This document shows, piece by piece, positions 55,505 to 64,000 of a stretch of DNA of 64,000 nt. The DNA comes from Castellaniella defragrans. Its GTDB lineage: Bacteria > Pseudomonadota > Gammaproteobacteria > Burkholderiales > Burkholderiaceae_B. The stretch spans positions 1 through 64,000 of the forward strand of contig NZ_JACHIB010000004.1 in NCBI RefSeq assembly GCF_014203015.1. Direction: 5' to 3'. Positions within the stretch are counted from its first letter, which is position 1. Each line of letters opens with the position of its first letter. Under the pieces are notes generated by a model. The model worked only from the letters and a program-made list of their open reading frames with translations. It searched no databases and was not told where the DNA came from. The position numbers were made by a program, and so were the translations under genes.

Positions 55505-55506
55505 TC

Positions 55507-56121
55507 ATGAAATTGATCGGTTCCCTGACCAGCCCCTACGTCCGCAAGGTCCGTATCGTGCTGGCCGAGAAAAAGCTCGACTACGAGCTGGTCCTCGACG
55601 ACCCCTGGGGGCCCGCGACCCACGTCACGGCGCACAACCCCCTGGGCAAGGTGCCCTGTCTGATCATGGACGAGAACGGCGCGCTGTTCGACTCGCGCGT
55701 CATCGTGGAATACCTGGATACGCTCTCGCCGGTCGGGCGGCTGATCCCACCTCCGGGGCGCGAACGCGTGGAAGTCAAGCGCTGGGAAGCCGTGGCCGAC
55801 GGCGTCATGGACGCCGCCGCGGCGGCCTTCATCGAAGCCCACCGCCGCCCCGAGCCCCAGCGCAACCCCGACTGGATCGCCCGCCAGCACCAGAAGATCG
55901 GCGCCGGGCTGAACTACATGGAACAGCTCCTGGGCGAGCAGTCCTACTGCATGGGCGTCAACCTGTGCCTGGCCGACATCGCCGTGGGCGCGGCCCTGGG
56001 CTACCTGGACCTGCGCTTCCCGGAACTGGATTGGCGCGCCGACCACGCCCACCTGGCCCGCCTGACCGAAAAGCTCGACGCCCGGCCCTCCTTCGCCACG
56101 ACCAGGCCGCCCGCCGCGTAG
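55507..56121 (+). CDS. Glutathione S-transferase (YibF-like)
   Basis: GST of 204 residues. The N-terminal thioredoxin-like domain (1-80) has SPYVRKVRIVLAEKKLDYE and the cis-Pro loop KVPCLIMDENGALFDSRVIVEYLD, and the all-alpha C-terminal domain has NLCLADIAVGAALGYLDLRFPE. The Ser at position 9 of SPYVRK is the likely active residue as in beta-like and YibF-type GSTs. Its substrate is unknown. It is divergent from purB and convergent with mnmA, which ends 24 nt away. Confidence 0.9.
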   Translation: MKLIGSLTSPYVRKVRIVLAEKKLDYELVLDDPWGPATHVTAHNPLGKVPCLIMDENGALFDSRVIVEYLDTLSPVGRLIPPPGRERVEVKRWEAVADGVMDAAAAAFIEAHRRPEPQRNPDWIARQHQKIGAGLNYMEQLLGEQSYCMGVNLCLADIAVGAALGYLDLRFPELDWRADHAHLARLTEKLDARPSFATTRPPAA

Positions 56122-56145
56122 ATCCCGCGCGCCGCCGCCCGAGCC

Positions 56146-57279
56146 CTAGACGATGATCCCGCCGCCCAGGCAGACGTCGCCGTCGTACAGCACGGCCGAC
56201 TGGCCCGGCGTCACGGCCCATTGGGGCTCGTCGAAGCGCAGCGCGAAATCCCCCGCGCCCTGCCCCGCTTCCAGGACGCAGGCGGCATCGGCCTGGCGGT
56301 AGCGGGTCTTGGCGGCGTAGGCGCCGGGGGCCGGCGGCTCGCCCGCCACCCAGCTGGCGTCCTGCGCGCGCAGGCGTTCGCTGAGCAGCCAGGGGTGGTC
56401 GTGGCCCTGGACGACGTACAGGACGTTGTTCTCCAGGTCCTTGCGGGCCGCGTACCAGGCGTCGGCCGTGCCGTCCCCGCGCTGGGCGCCGCGCACTCCG
56501 CCGATGCCCAGGCCCTTGCGCTGGCCCAGGGTATGGAAGGCCAGGCCCTGGTGGCGGCCGACCTCGCGGCCCTCCGGGGTCAGCATCGGCCCCGGCTTCG
56601 TAGGCAGGTAGCGGTTCAGGAATTCGCGGAACGGCCGCTCGCCGATGAAGCAGATGCCCGTGGAATCCTTCTTGGCGGCGTTGGGCAGGCCGATCTCGCG
56701 CGCGATGCGGCGGACCTCGGTCTTGGGCAGCTCGCCCAGGGGAAACAGGGTGCGCGCGAGCTGGTCCTGGTTCAGGCGGTGCAGGAAGTAGCTCTGGTCC
56801 TTGGTGCCGTCCAGCGCCTTCAGCAGCTGGCTGCGCGGCCCCCGCGGCGTGGCGGCGCGGCGCACCCGGGCGTAGTGGCCGGTGGCGATGTAGTCGGCGC
56901 CCAGCCCCATGGCGTGGTCCAGGAAGGCCTTGAACTTGATTTCCGCGTTGCACAGCACGTCCGGATTGGGCGTGCGGCCGGCGGAATATTCGCGCAGGAA
57001 CTCGGCGAACACCCGGTCCTTGTATTCGGCGGCGAAATTGACCGCCTCGATGTCCACGCCCACCACGTCGGCCACGCTGGCGGCGTCCAGCCAGTCCTGG
57101 CGCGACGAGCAGTATTCGCTGTCGTCGTCGTCCTCCCAGTTCTTCATGAACAGGCCGACCACTTCGTAGCCCTGCTGCTTGAGCAGCCAGGCCGACACCG
57201 AGGAATCCACGCCGCCCGACATGCCGATGACGACCCGGGCGCCGCGCGTGGGCTGGTCAGTCACGCGCCGGTCAGTCAT
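56146..57279 (-). CDS. mnmA: tRNA 2-thiouridylase MnmA
   Basis: MnmA (377 residues) adds sulfur to C2 of U34 in tRNA-Lys(UUU), Glu and Gln. It has the PP-loop GMSGGVDSS, the two catalytic Cys in [10 protein letters not shown] and STGICFIGE, and the C-terminal beta-barrel. Its product s2U is the substrate of SelU, encoded at 30.4 kb. The start overlaps the glcF stop by 8 nt, so it is probably the last gene of the aroG-dld-glcDEF operon, an unusual partner set. Confidence 0.95.
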   Translation of the reverse strand: MTDRRVTDQPTRGARVVIGMSGGVDSSVSAWLLKQQGYEVVGLFMKNWEDDDDSEYCSSRQDWLDAASVADVVGVDIEAVNFAAEYKDRVFAEFLREYSAGRTPNPDVLCNAEIKFKAFLDHAMGLGADYIATGHYARVRRAATPRGPRSQLLKALDGTKDQSYFLHRLNQDQLARTLFPLGELPKTEVRRIAREIGLPNAAKKDSTGICFIGERPFREFLNRYLPTKPGPMLTPEGREVGRHQGLAFHTLGQRKGLGIGGVRGAQRGDGTADAWYAARKDLENNVLYVVQGHDHPWLLSERLRAQDASWVAGEPPAPGAYAAKTRYRQADAACVLEAGQGAGDFALRFDEPQWAVTPGQSAVLYDGDVCLGGGIIV

Positions 57280-58501
57280 GGAGGGCCTCGTCGACGGTTT
57301 CGATCCAGTGGCGCACCGGCGTGCCGGTGCCGCTCTGGAGATGGCAGATGCAGCCGATGTTGGAGGACACGATGGTGTCGGGCAGCGTGGTCTGGATCGC
57401 CTGCAGCTTGCGGTCGCGCAGCGATTTCGACAGCGCCGGCTGGGTGATCGAATAGGTGCCCGCCGAACCGCAGCACAGATGCGATTCGCCGAAGGCCTGC
57501 AGATCGAAGCCCAGGTCGGCCAGCAGCCGCTCGGTGACGGCGCGCAGGCCTTGCCAATGCTGCAGCGTGCAGGGCGGATGGAAGGCGCTGCGGCCGGGCG
57601 CGCGGCGCATCTTCGCGCGCACCTCGGCTGCCATCGGCGCGAGGAATTCGGCGATGTCCTTGACGTAGGGCATCAGGCGCGCGGCGCGCTCGGCATAGGC
57701 CGGGTCGTGCTTGAGGTGATGGGCGTAGTCCTTGATCATGCCGCCGCAGCCCGAGGCGTTGACGATCACGGCCTCGACCTCGCCGGATTCCAGCAGCGGC
57801 AGCCAGGCGTCCACGTTGGCGCGCATCTGGTCGCGGCCGGCCTCCTGGGCGTCCAGGTGGAAGTTGATGGCGCCGCAGCAGCCCGATCCGGCGGCGATGC
57901 GCGTGCCCACGCCGACCGCGTCCAGCACGCGCAGCGTGGCGGCGTCGATGGACGGCATCATGGCCGGCTGCACGCAGTTGGCCAGCATCAGCACCTGGCG
58001 CGCATGGCGGCCGGGCTCGGCCGGCAGCGGCCCGGCCGGGCGCGCCTGCGCGATCTTCGCGCGCAGCACGGCCGGCAGCGCGGGCCGCACCCAGACGCCG
58101 ATCCGGTACAGGGGGCCGAACCAGGGCGAGCCCATCAGGCGGCGCAGGGCCTCGCGCACCAGGCGCTCGCGCAGCGGCCGGCGCACGCGCTCGCTGACGA
58201 TCTGGCGGCCGATGTCCACCAGGGCGCCGTACTGGACGCCCGACGGACAGGTGGTCTCGCAGTTGCGACAGGTGAGGCACCTGTCCAGGTGCTGCTGGGT
58301 GACGAAGGTGGGCTCGGCGCCTTCCAGGACCTGCTTGATCTGGTAGATGCGCCCGCGCGGGCTGTCGAGCTCGTCGCCCAGGATCTGGTAGGTGGGACAG
58401 GTCGCCAGACAAAAGCCGCAATGCACGCAGCGGCGCAGGATCTCGTCGGCTTCCCGGCCGAAATCGGTATCGCGCGCCCAGTCCGCGAGTTGAGTCTGCA
58501 T
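57272..58501 (-). CDS. glcF: Glycolate oxidase iron-sulfur subunit
   Basis: GlcF (409 residues) carries electrons from the flavin subunits of glycolate oxidase. Two 4Fe-4S motifs are present: [12 protein letters not shown] (about 25-36) and [12 protein letters not shown] (about 76-87). Two CCG domains follow, with CCGAINFH and CCGSAGTYS. It starts 9 nt after glcE and overlaps mnmA by 8 nt. Confidence 0.94.
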   Translation of the reverse strand: MQTQLADWARDTDFGREADEILRRCVHCGFCLATCPTYQILGDELDSPRGRIYQIKQVLEGAEPTFVTQQHLDRCLTCRNCETTCPSGVQYGALVDIGRQIVSERVRRPLRERLVREALRRLMGSPWFGPLYRIGVWVRPALPAVLRAKIAQARPAGPLPAEPGRHARQVLMLANCVQPAMMPSIDAATLRVLDAVGVGTRIAAGSGCCGAINFHLDAQEAGRDQMRANVDAWLPLLESGEVEAVIVNASGCGGMIKDYAHHLKHDPAYAERAARLMPYVKDIAEFLAPMAAEVRAKMRRAPGRSAFHPPCTLQHWQGLRAVTERLLADLGFDLQAFGESHLCCGSAGTYSITQPALSKSLRDRKLQAIQTTLPDTIVSSNIGCICHLQSGTGTPVRHWIETVDEALHD

Positions 58502-58510
58502 GGTGGGTCC

Positions 58511-59605
58511 TCAGAGTTCCGGATACAGCCGATGGGCGTTGAAGATCCCGGCGGGATCGAATTCCCGTTTCAGCCGCCGGTGGATCTGCAGGACGCCGTC
58601 GGCCAGGGGATGGAAGGTCGGCACGCCGGCGGGCGCGCCTTCGCGGCGGTACAGGCAGGCGGAGCCGCCCAGCGACTGGACCCGGTCGCGCAGCGCCGCG
58701 GCATCGTACGGCCCGGCCAGCCAGCGCAGGCAACCGCCCCATTCGTGCAGCACGGGCGCGAGGCCCAGCGCGGGCGCGCCGGCGGGCAGGACGATGCGCC
58801 ACAGGGGCCGCTGGCGGAAGAACGGGTGCGTCTGGTCGCGCAGGCCCAGCCAGAAGGCGTCGGCGGCCTCGTCGTCCAGGGACTCGCCGCCGATGTCCTC
58901 CAGGCCCTGGCGCACGGCCGATGCGTTGCCCGACAGGCGCACCCACAGTTTCCCGCTGGCGCCCGAGGCATCGGCCATCCAGGCCGTCGCCGACACGGGC
59001 AGCGGCCGCGACCGCCAGCGCAGGCACCGTTCCAGGGCCGCGGATTCGTCCAGCGCCAGCACGCGCGTGGCCTCGCGGTGCGGCCGCGGCGCGACCTTCA
59101 GCGAGATTTCCACCAGCGCCCCCAGGACGCCCAGGGATCCGGCGAGCAGGCGCGAGACGTCGTAGCCGGCGACGTTCTTCATGACTTCGCCGCCGAAGCA
59201 CAGCACGTTGCCGTCGGCGCTCAGCAGGCGCGTGCCGAGCACGAAATCCGCCAGCGAGCCGGCCACCATGCGGCGCGGGCCGGACAGGCCCGAGGCCACG
59301 CAGCCCCCCAGGGTGCCGGCGGCGCCGAAGCGCGGCGGCTCGAAGGCCAGCATCTGTTCCCGCGACGCCAGCAGCGCCTCGATTTCCGCCAGCGGCGTGC
59401 CGGCCCGCGCCGTCAGCACCAGCTCGGACGGCTCGTAGCCGACCACGCCCCGATAGGCCGACAGCTCCAGCCAGGACGCGGCGTCTTCCGACGGCAGCGG
59501 ACCGCCGTAGAACAGCCGCGTGCCGCCGCCCCGGATCAGGAGCGGGCGCTGGGCCGCGCGCGCGGTCACGACCTGCTCGCAAAGTTCGGACAGTACGAAT
59601 TCCAT
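58511..59605 (-). CDS. glcE: Glycolate oxidase FAD-binding subunit
   Basis: GlcE (364 residues) is a shortened FAD-binding subunit of glycolate oxidase. It has a PCMH-type FAD domain: RGGGTRLFYGG, GTLGGCVASGLSGPRR and EVMKNVAGYDVSRLLAGSLGVLG. It ends in the typical KREFDPAGIFNAHRLYP. It lacks the large catalytic C-terminal domain of GlcD, as is usual. It lies 11 nt after glcD. Confidence 0.93.
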   Translation of the reverse strand: MEFVLSELCEQVVTARAAQRPLLIRGGGTRLFYGGPLPSEDAASWLELSAYRGVVGYEPSELVLTARAGTPLAEIEALLASREQMLAFEPPRFGAAGTLGGCVASGLSGPRRMVAGSLADFVLGTRLLSADGNVLCFGGEVMKNVAGYDVSRLLAGSLGVLGALVEISLKVAPRPHREATRVLALDESAALERCLRWRSRPLPVSATAWMADASGASGKLWVRLSGNASAVRQGLEDIGGESLDDEAADAFWLGLRDQTHPFFRQRPLWRIVLPAGAPALGLAPVLHEWGGCLRWLAGPYDAAALRDRVQSLGGSACLYRREGAPAGVPTFHPLADGVLQIHRRLKREFDPAGIFNAHRLYPEL

Positions 59606-59616
59606 GAGGGGGATTC

Positions 59617-61113
59617 CTAGAACCGGGGGATGTCGGGGAAGCGGACTTCGCCCTGGTGGACGTGCATCTTGCCGTATTCCGCGCAGCGCACCAGCGTCGG
59701 GATGAGCTTGAGCGGATTGAGCAATCCGTAGGGATCGAAGGCGCGCTTGACCGCCGCGAAGGCGTCCAGTTCCTCGCGCGTGAACTGCGTGCACATCTGG
59801 TTGATCTTCTCCAGGCCCACGCCGTGTTCGCCGGTGATGGTGCCGCCCACCTGGACGCACAGTTCCAGGATGGCGGCGCCGAAGGCCTCGGCGCGCTCGA
59901 CCTCGTCGGGCCGGTTGGCGTCGAACAGGATCAGGGGATGCAGGTTGCCGTCCCCGGCGTGGAACACGTTCGCGCAGCGCAGGCCGAACCGCGTCTCCAT
60001 CCCGGCGATGGCCGCCAGCACCCTGCCCAGGTGGCGGCGCGGGATGGTGCCGTCCATGCAGTAGTAATCGGGCGAGATGCGCCCGGCCGCGGGAAAGGCG
60101 TTCTTGCGCCCGGCCCAGAATTTCAGGCGCTCGGCTTCGGACGCGGAGGTCTGCAGCCGGGTGGCGCCGGCCTCGCGCAGCAGCGCCTCGATGCGAGCGA
60201 TTTCCTCGGCCACCTCGTCGGGCGTGCCGTCGGATTCGCACAGCAGGATGGCCTCGGCCTCCAGGTCGTAGCCGGCCTGCACGAAGGGTTCGACCATGTG
60301 CACCGAGCGCTTGTCCATCAGCTCCAGCCCGGCCGGGATGATGCCGCCCGCGATGATGCGCGTGACGCCCTCGCCCGCCTGCTCGACGCTGGGGAAGCTG
60401 GCCATGACCACCCGCGCCAGCTGCGGGCGCGGAATCAGCCGTACCGTGACCTCGGTGACCAGGCCGAGCATGCCCTCGGAGCCGATGAAGGCCTGCAGCA
60501 GGTTCAGGCCCGGGGCGTCCGGCGCCTCGCCGCCGAGCTCGACGATCTCGCCCTCGACCGTGACCATGCGCACGCGCAGCACGTTGTGCACCGTCAGGCC
60601 GTATTTCAGGCAATGCACGCCGCCGGAGTTTTCCGCCACGTTGCCGCCGATGGAACAGGCGATCTGGCTGGACGGGTCCGGCGCGTAGTACAGGCCGTGG
60701 GGCGCGGCCGCCTCGGAGATCGCCAGGTTGCGCACCCCCGGGCCGACCACGGCCACGCAGGTCGCGGGATCCAGGCGCAGGATGCGGTTGAGCTTGGCCA
60801 GGCCGATCACCACGCCCTGCGGATGCGGCGTGGCGCCGCCCGACAGCCCCGTGCCCGAGCCGCGCGGCACCACCGGCACGTTGTGTTCGTGGCAGGCCTT
60901 GAGGATGGCGATGACCTGGGCCTCGTTTTCGGGCAGCACCACGACGGGGGGCAGCTCGCGGTACAGGGCCAGCCCATCGCACTCGTAGACGCGGGTCTGG
61001 TCGGGCCGGGTGAGGATGCAGTGCGCCGGCACGTCGCGGGCGATGCGGGCGAGGAAGCCGGGAAAATCGGGCACGGTGGCGTGCCGTTCGTCCGCGGGGC
61101 TGGCGATGTCCAT
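59617..61113 (-). CDS. glcD: Glycolate oxidase subunit GlcD
   Basis: Catalytic flavoprotein subunit (498 residues) that oxidises glycolate to glyoxylate. FAD-binding motifs are PRGSGTGLSGGATP, PDPSSQIACSIGGNVAENSGG and FIGSEGMLGLVTEVTVRL. The FAD-oxidase C-terminal domain has HAGDGNLHP and TGEHGVGLEK. It follows the dld-like gene by 16 nt. The set glcDEF is complete; no malate synthase or glc regulator is in view. Confidence 0.95.
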   Translation of the reverse strand: MDIASPADERHATVPDFPGFLARIARDVPAHCILTRPDQTRVYECDGLALYRELPPVVVLPENEAQVIAILKACHEHNVPVVPRGSGTGLSGGATPHPQGVVIGLAKLNRILRLDPATCVAVVGPGVRNLAISEAAAPHGLYYAPDPSSQIACSIGGNVAENSGGVHCLKYGLTVHNVLRVRMVTVEGEIVELGGEAPDAPGLNLLQAFIGSEGMLGLVTEVTVRLIPRPQLARVVMASFPSVEQAGEGVTRIIAGGIIPAGLELMDKRSVHMVEPFVQAGYDLEAEAILLCESDGTPDEVAEEIARIEALLREAGATRLQTSASEAERLKFWAGRKNAFPAAGRISPDYYCMDGTIPRRHLGRVLAAIAGMETRFGLRCANVFHAGDGNLHPLILFDANRPDEVERAEAFGAAILELCVQVGGTITGEHGVGLEKINQMCTQFTREELDAFAAVKRAFDPYGLLNPLKLIPTLVRCAEYGKMHVHQGEVRFPDIPRF

Positions 61114-61129
61114 GGGAGTCCTTCGGCGC

Positions 61130-62542
61130 CTAGGCGGCCGGCGGCAGAATCTTGCCGGGGTTGAGCACGTTGCGCGGGTCCAGCGCGGCCTTCAGGGCCG
61201 CCATCACGTCCAGGGCGTCCTGGCCGTGCTCGGCGCGCATGAAGGCCTGCTTGTGCAGGCCGACGCCGTGCTCGCCGGTGCAGGTGCCCTGCATGGCGAT
61301 GGCGCGCGCCACCAGGCGCTGGTTCAGGCGTTCGGATTCGGCCCATTCGTCCGGATCGTCCGGGTCGAGCAGCATCAGCACGTGGAAGTTGCCGTCGCCC
61401 ACGTGGCCCACGATGGTGTAGGGAAAGCTCGCCTGGTCCAGCTCGCGCGCGGTTTCCCCCACGCATTCGGCCAGCCGGGAGATCGGCACGCACACGTCGG
61501 TGGTGCTGGAGCGGCAGCCGGGGCGCAGCTGCAGGCCGGCGAAATAGGCGTTGTGCCGCGCCGTCCACAGGCGGCTGCGGTCCTCGGGGCGGTCGGCCCA
61601 CTGGAAATCCTGGCCGCCGTGCTCGCGCGCGATGGCCTGCACCGATTCGGCCTGCTCGCGCACCGAGGCCGGGCTGCCGTGGAATTCAAACAGCAGCAGC
61701 GGCGATTCGCGCAGGCTCAGGTGGCTGTAGCGGTTGGTGGCCCGCACGGCGTGGGCGTCCATGAATTCGATGCGGGCCACCGGCACGCCCATCTGGATGA
61801 CCTCGATCACGCTTTGGACGGCGGCGTCCAGGTCGGGGAAATTGCAGATCGCGGCGGACACGGCCTCGGGCTGCGGATACAGGCGCACGGTGACTTCGAC
61901 GATGATCCCCAGGGTGCCCTCGCTGCCCACGAACAGGCGGGTCAGGTCGTAGCCGGCCGAGGACTTGCGCGCCCGGCTGGCGGTCTCGATCACGCGGCCG
62001 TCGGCCGTGACGACCTTCAGCGACATGACGTTCTCGCGCATGGTGCCGTAGCGCACGGCGTTGGTGCCCGAGGCGCGCGTGGCCGCCATGCCGCCCAGGC
62101 TGGCGTCGGCGCCCGGGTCGATGGGGAAGAACAGGCCGGTGTCGCGCAGGGCTTCGTTGAGCTGCTTGCGGGTCACGCCCGCCTGCACCGTGGCGGTGAA
62201 GTCCTCGGCGTGCACGGCCACGATCCGGTCCATCCCGGACAGGTCCAGGCACACGCCGCCCTGGACCGCCAGCAGGTGGCCTTCCAGGGACGAGCCCGCG
62301 CCGTAGGGGATCAGGGCGATGCCGTGGTCGTGGCAATGGCGCGCCACCCAGGCGACCTCGTCCACGTCCCGGGCGTAGACCACCGCGTCGGGCGGCATGA
62401 CCGGATACGGGGATTCGTCGCGACCATGGTGCTCGCGCACCGCCTGCGCCGTGGAGCAGCGCTCGCCGAAGCGCGCGGCCAGCGCGTCGAGGAAGCCATC
62501 CGGCAAGGGCCGGGCCCGCTGGGCGATGTGCAAGGTATCCAT
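61130..62542 (-). CDS. FAD-linked D-lactate dehydrogenase-like oxidase
   Basis: Flavoprotein of 470 residues in the D-lactate dehydrogenase (cytochrome)/GlcD family: YGAGSSLEGH, PGADASLGGMAATRASGTNAVRYG, FVGSEGTLGIIVEVTVRLYP, then GHVGDGNFHVLMLLD and TGEHGVGLHKQ. This pattern is closer to Dld/DLD1-type D-2-hydroxyacid oxidases than to GlcD, so the substrate may be D-lactate or a related acid. It stands between aroG (57 nt) and glcD (16 nt) on the same strand. Confidence 0.88.
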   Translation of the reverse strand: MDTLHIAQRARPLPDGFLDALAARFGERCSTAQAVREHHGRDESPYPVMPPDAVVYARDVDEVAWVARHCHDHGIALIPYGAGSSLEGHLLAVQGGVCLDLSGMDRIVAVHAEDFTATVQAGVTRKQLNEALRDTGLFFPIDPGADASLGGMAATRASGTNAVRYGTMRENVMSLKVVTADGRVIETASRARKSSAGYDLTRLFVGSEGTLGIIVEVTVRLYPQPEAVSAAICNFPDLDAAVQSVIEVIQMGVPVARIEFMDAHAVRATNRYSHLSLRESPLLLFEFHGSPASVREQAESVQAIAREHGGQDFQWADRPEDRSRLWTARHNAYFAGLQLRPGCRSSTTDVCVPISRLAECVGETARELDQASFPYTIVGHVGDGNFHVLMLLDPDDPDEWAESERLNQRLVARAIAMQGTCTGEHGVGLHKQAFMRAEHGQDALDVMAALKAALDPRNVLNPGKILPPAA

Positions 62543-62599
62543 GTTCGATCCTGTCTACTCGGAAGCCGGCGGACCCGCGGGCCCGCCGGGCGGAACGTT

Positions 62600-63697
62600 T
62601 CAGGCGGCGCTGCCGACCGGCTCGGCCGCCGCGCCCACGGCCTGGCGGCGCGCGCGCACCGCGGCGGCCAGGCGGTCGAGCACGGCCACCGTCGTGTCCC
62701 AGTCCACGCAGCCGTCGGTGATGCTCTGACCATACACCAGGGGCTTGCCCGGCACCAGGTCCTGGCGGCCGCCCACCAGGTGGCTTTCCACCATGACGCC
62801 GAACAGGCGCATGTCGCCGGCCTCGACCTGGGTGCAGATGTCCTCGATCACCAGGGGCTGGCGGGCGTAGTCCTTGCTGCTGTTGGCGTGGCTGGCGTCC
62901 ACCATGACGCGCGGGCGCATGCCGGCCTTTTCCAGGGCCGCGGCCGCCGCCTGGACGTGCTCGGCCTGGTAGTTGGGCGCCTTGCCGCCGCGCAGGATCA
63001 CGTGGCAGTCCTCGTTGCCGCGCGTGGACACGATGGCGGAATGCCCGCCCTTGGTGACCGAGAGGAAGTAGTGCGGCTGCGACGAGGCCTTGAGCGCGTC
63101 GATGGCGATGCGCGTGTTGCCATCGGTGCCGTTCTTGAAGCCCACCGGGCAGGACAGCCCCGAGGCCAGCTCGCGGTGCACCTGGCTTTCCGTGGTGCGC
63201 GCCCCGATGGCGCCCCAGGACACCAGGTCGGCGATGTACTGCGGCGTGATCATGTCGAGGAACTCGGTGCCGGCCGGCAGGCCCAGGGCGTTGATGTCGA
63301 TCAGCAGCTCGCGCGCGGTGCGCAGGCCCTGGTTGATGTCGAAGCTGCCATCCAGGCCCGGGTCGTTGATCAGGCCCTTCCAGCCCACCGTGGTGCGGGG
63401 CTTCTCGAAGTACACCCGCATGACGATTTCCAGGTCGGCGCCCAGCCGCTCGCGCTGCGGCGCCAGGCGGCGGGCGTATTCCATGGCCGCCTGGGTGTCG
63501 TGGATGGAACACGGCCCGACCACGACCACCAGGCGGTCGTCCGCGCCGTAGAGCACGTCGTGGATGGCGCGCCGCGCATCGTGCACCGTGCGGGAAATGT
63601 CCGCCGTGCAGGGAAATTCACGCATCACGTGGGCGGGCGGGGCCAGCTCGCGGATTTCTCGGATGCGGGTATCGTCGGTATTGTGTGACACGGTCAT
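62600..63697 (-). CDS. aroG: DAHP synthase (class I, AroG-type)
   Basis: 3-deoxy-D-arabino-heptulosonate 7-phosphate synthase (365 residues), first enzyme of aromatic amino acid synthesis: PEP + erythrose 4-phosphate. Motifs are VVGPCSIHD, RVYFEKPRTTVGWKG, IGARTTESQ, GFKNGTDGN, and VMVDASHANSSKD. The N-terminus carries the extension used by E. coli AroG/AroF/AroH for feedback by aromatic amino acids. Expression is probably set by the Phe/Tyr-rich leader peptide and attenuator directly upstream. That leader suggests Phe (and Tyr) supply is the controlling signal. It is first in a long minus-strand operon. Confidence 0.96.
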   Translation of the reverse strand: MTVSHNTDDTRIREIRELAPPAHVMREFPCTADISRTVHDARRAIHDVLYGADDRLVVVVGPCSIHDTQAAMEYARRLAPQRERLGADLEIVMRVYFEKPRTTVGWKGLINDPGLDGSFDINQGLRTARELLIDINALGLPAGTEFLDMITPQYIADLVSWGAIGARTTESQVHRELASGLSCPVGFKNGTDGNTRIAIDALKASSQPHYFLSVTKGGHSAIVSTRGNEDCHVILRGGKAPNYQAEHVQAAAAALEKAGMRPRVMVDASHANSSKDYARQPLVIEDICTQVEAGDMRLFGVMVESHLVGGRQDLVPGKPLVYGQSITDGCVDWDTTVAVLDRLAAAVRARRQAVGAAAEPVGSAA

Positions 63698-63733
63698 GCT
63701 CCATTCATGGGCCGGATGCGGGAAGGCGGCAAC

Positions 63734-63766
63734 AAAAAAGCCGCCTGGCAGCGCCGGCGGCTTTTT
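63734..63766 (-). terminator. Attenuator (terminator) of aroG
   Basis: On the minus strand AAAAAGCCGCC, a 10-nt loop and GGCGGCTTTTTT form a classic rho-independent terminator between the leader stop and aroG. Its 5' arm can instead pair with the leader: CCGCCGG (63760-63754) with CCGGTGG (63816-63810). The inner pair ATTCCC (63773-63768) with GGGAAT (63804-63799) extends this antiterminator. Confidence 0.9.
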
Positions 63767-63780
63767 CGGGAATGTGTGGT

Positions 63781-63864
63781 CTACCTTTTAGTACAGCGAT
63801 TCCCTTCCTCCACCGGCGGCTTTGGAAACGTAAAAAAGTAGAAAAAATAAGGAATCGAGTGCAT
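63781..63864 (-). CDS. Phe/Tyr-rich leader peptide of aroG (PheL-like)
   Basis: A 27-residue peptide starting MHSIPYFFYFFTFPKPP: five Phe and two Tyr in its first 13 residues. It closely matches the known E. coli pheA leader [15 protein letters not shown] in both start and end of the core. It ends at TAG 63783-63781, 15 nt before the attenuator. An AGGA precedes ATG by 7 nt. Ribosome stalling at the Phe/Tyr codons would free the segment 63816-63799 to form the antiterminator; with enough charged tRNA, the early segment GATTCC (63856-63851) can pair with GGAATC (63803-63798) and leave the terminator free. The mechanism is inferred from this layout and from known pheA attenuation. Confidence 0.88.
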   Translation of the reverse strand: MHSIPYFFYFFTFPKPPVEEGNRCTKR

Positions 63865-63870
63865 TGGTGA

Positions 63871-63900
63871 ATCCTAGCACAGTCACCACCCCTGGAGCAA
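63871..63900 (-). promoter_or_regulatory. Promoter of the aroG leader
   Basis: TTGCTC, 18 nt, TAGGAT (minus strand; -10 at 63876-63871, with an upstream TGC that resembles an extended -10). Transcription would start near 63865-63864, at the A of the leader ATG. If so, the leader peptide would be made from a leaderless RNA. Another promoter further upstream is possible; 63901-64000 shows no clearer one. Confidence 0.6.
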
Positions 63901-64000
63901 GAAAGTTGCTCCGGCGATCCCTGCAGGATTTTTCGCGCCCGAAGGATTTCCTACGCTCCCCCAGCCTTTTCCATGCGATCCGGACGTTCCGCATGAATTG

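Noticed and set aside
63788-63994. A 68-residue minus-strand ORF upstream of aroG
   Set aside because: It is a different frame across the promoter and leader. The Phe/Tyr-rich leader frame explains the region better.

Overview
The window is about 64 kb of GC-rich chromosome, with coding third positions almost all G or C. Gene content and protein style fit a betaproteobacterium of the order Burkholderiales. The nearest match in feel is the family Alcaligenaceae (Bordetella/Achromobacter relatives), but this is inferred from remembered family resemblance, not from a search. There is no rRNA, CRISPR array or insertion sequence. Four tRNA genes are present: Leu-CAG, Val-TAC, Met-CAT and Lys-CTT.

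Layout from left to right. 0.1-3.8 kb: a response regulator, a sensor kinase and the potassium transporter Kup, in one minus-strand operon. 3.9-6.2 kb: tonB-exbB-exbD behind a Fur box. 6.4-9.6 kb: a membrane-anchored NEW3-type protein with an ABC ATPase and permease. 9.7-11.5 kb: an NCS2-type permease with an extra soluble C-terminal domain. 11.6-17.8 kb: an operon of a periplasmic binding protein, a hybrid sensor kinase and a REC-REC-GGDEF-EAL effector. 18-23 kb: an SDR, two proline-rich small proteins, and a siderophore receptor with its AraC-type regulator, both under Fur-box-like sites. 23-35.5 kb: housekeeping genes (tRNA-Leu, RNase R, RlmB, a Cys/Met-metabolism PLP enzyme, HU, tRNA-Val, an SGNH hydrolase, SelU-SelD, a YjgR-type ATPase, Tag and a DUF3293 protein). 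35.5-39.2 kb: a GltB-like FMN protein, a cluster of five hairpins and a diguanylate cyclase.

39.4-42.2 kb is a 2.7 kb island inserted at the 3' end of tRNA-Met. A 48-bp duplication flanks it and paired TGTCAAC repeats lie at both ends, but it has no integrase. It carries a PPP-type phosphatase, three perfect palindromes in 100 bp, two small unknown genes and a DUF1778/GNAT toxin-antitoxin pair whose operator fills the promoter spacer. 42.4-53.3 kb: an EamA permease, a BON lipoprotein, a MASE1 diguanylate cyclase, a divergent ADP-ribosylglycohydrolase-fold protein, GhrA, an M14 peptidase, and a Tat-exported carbonic anhydrase with a two-component system. 53.4-64 kb: tRNA-Lys, purB, a GST, and a minus-strand operon aroG-dld-glcD-glcE-glcF-mnmA.

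The most striking find is at the right edge. aroG is preceded by a 27-codon leader peptide rich in Phe and Tyr that closely resembles the E. coli PheL leader, followed by a strong terminator and a nested alternative antiterminator. This is a textbook attenuator placed on a DAHP synthase. Two genes act on the same tRNA wobble uridine: mnmA makes s2U34 and selU, fed by selD, converts it to se2U34.
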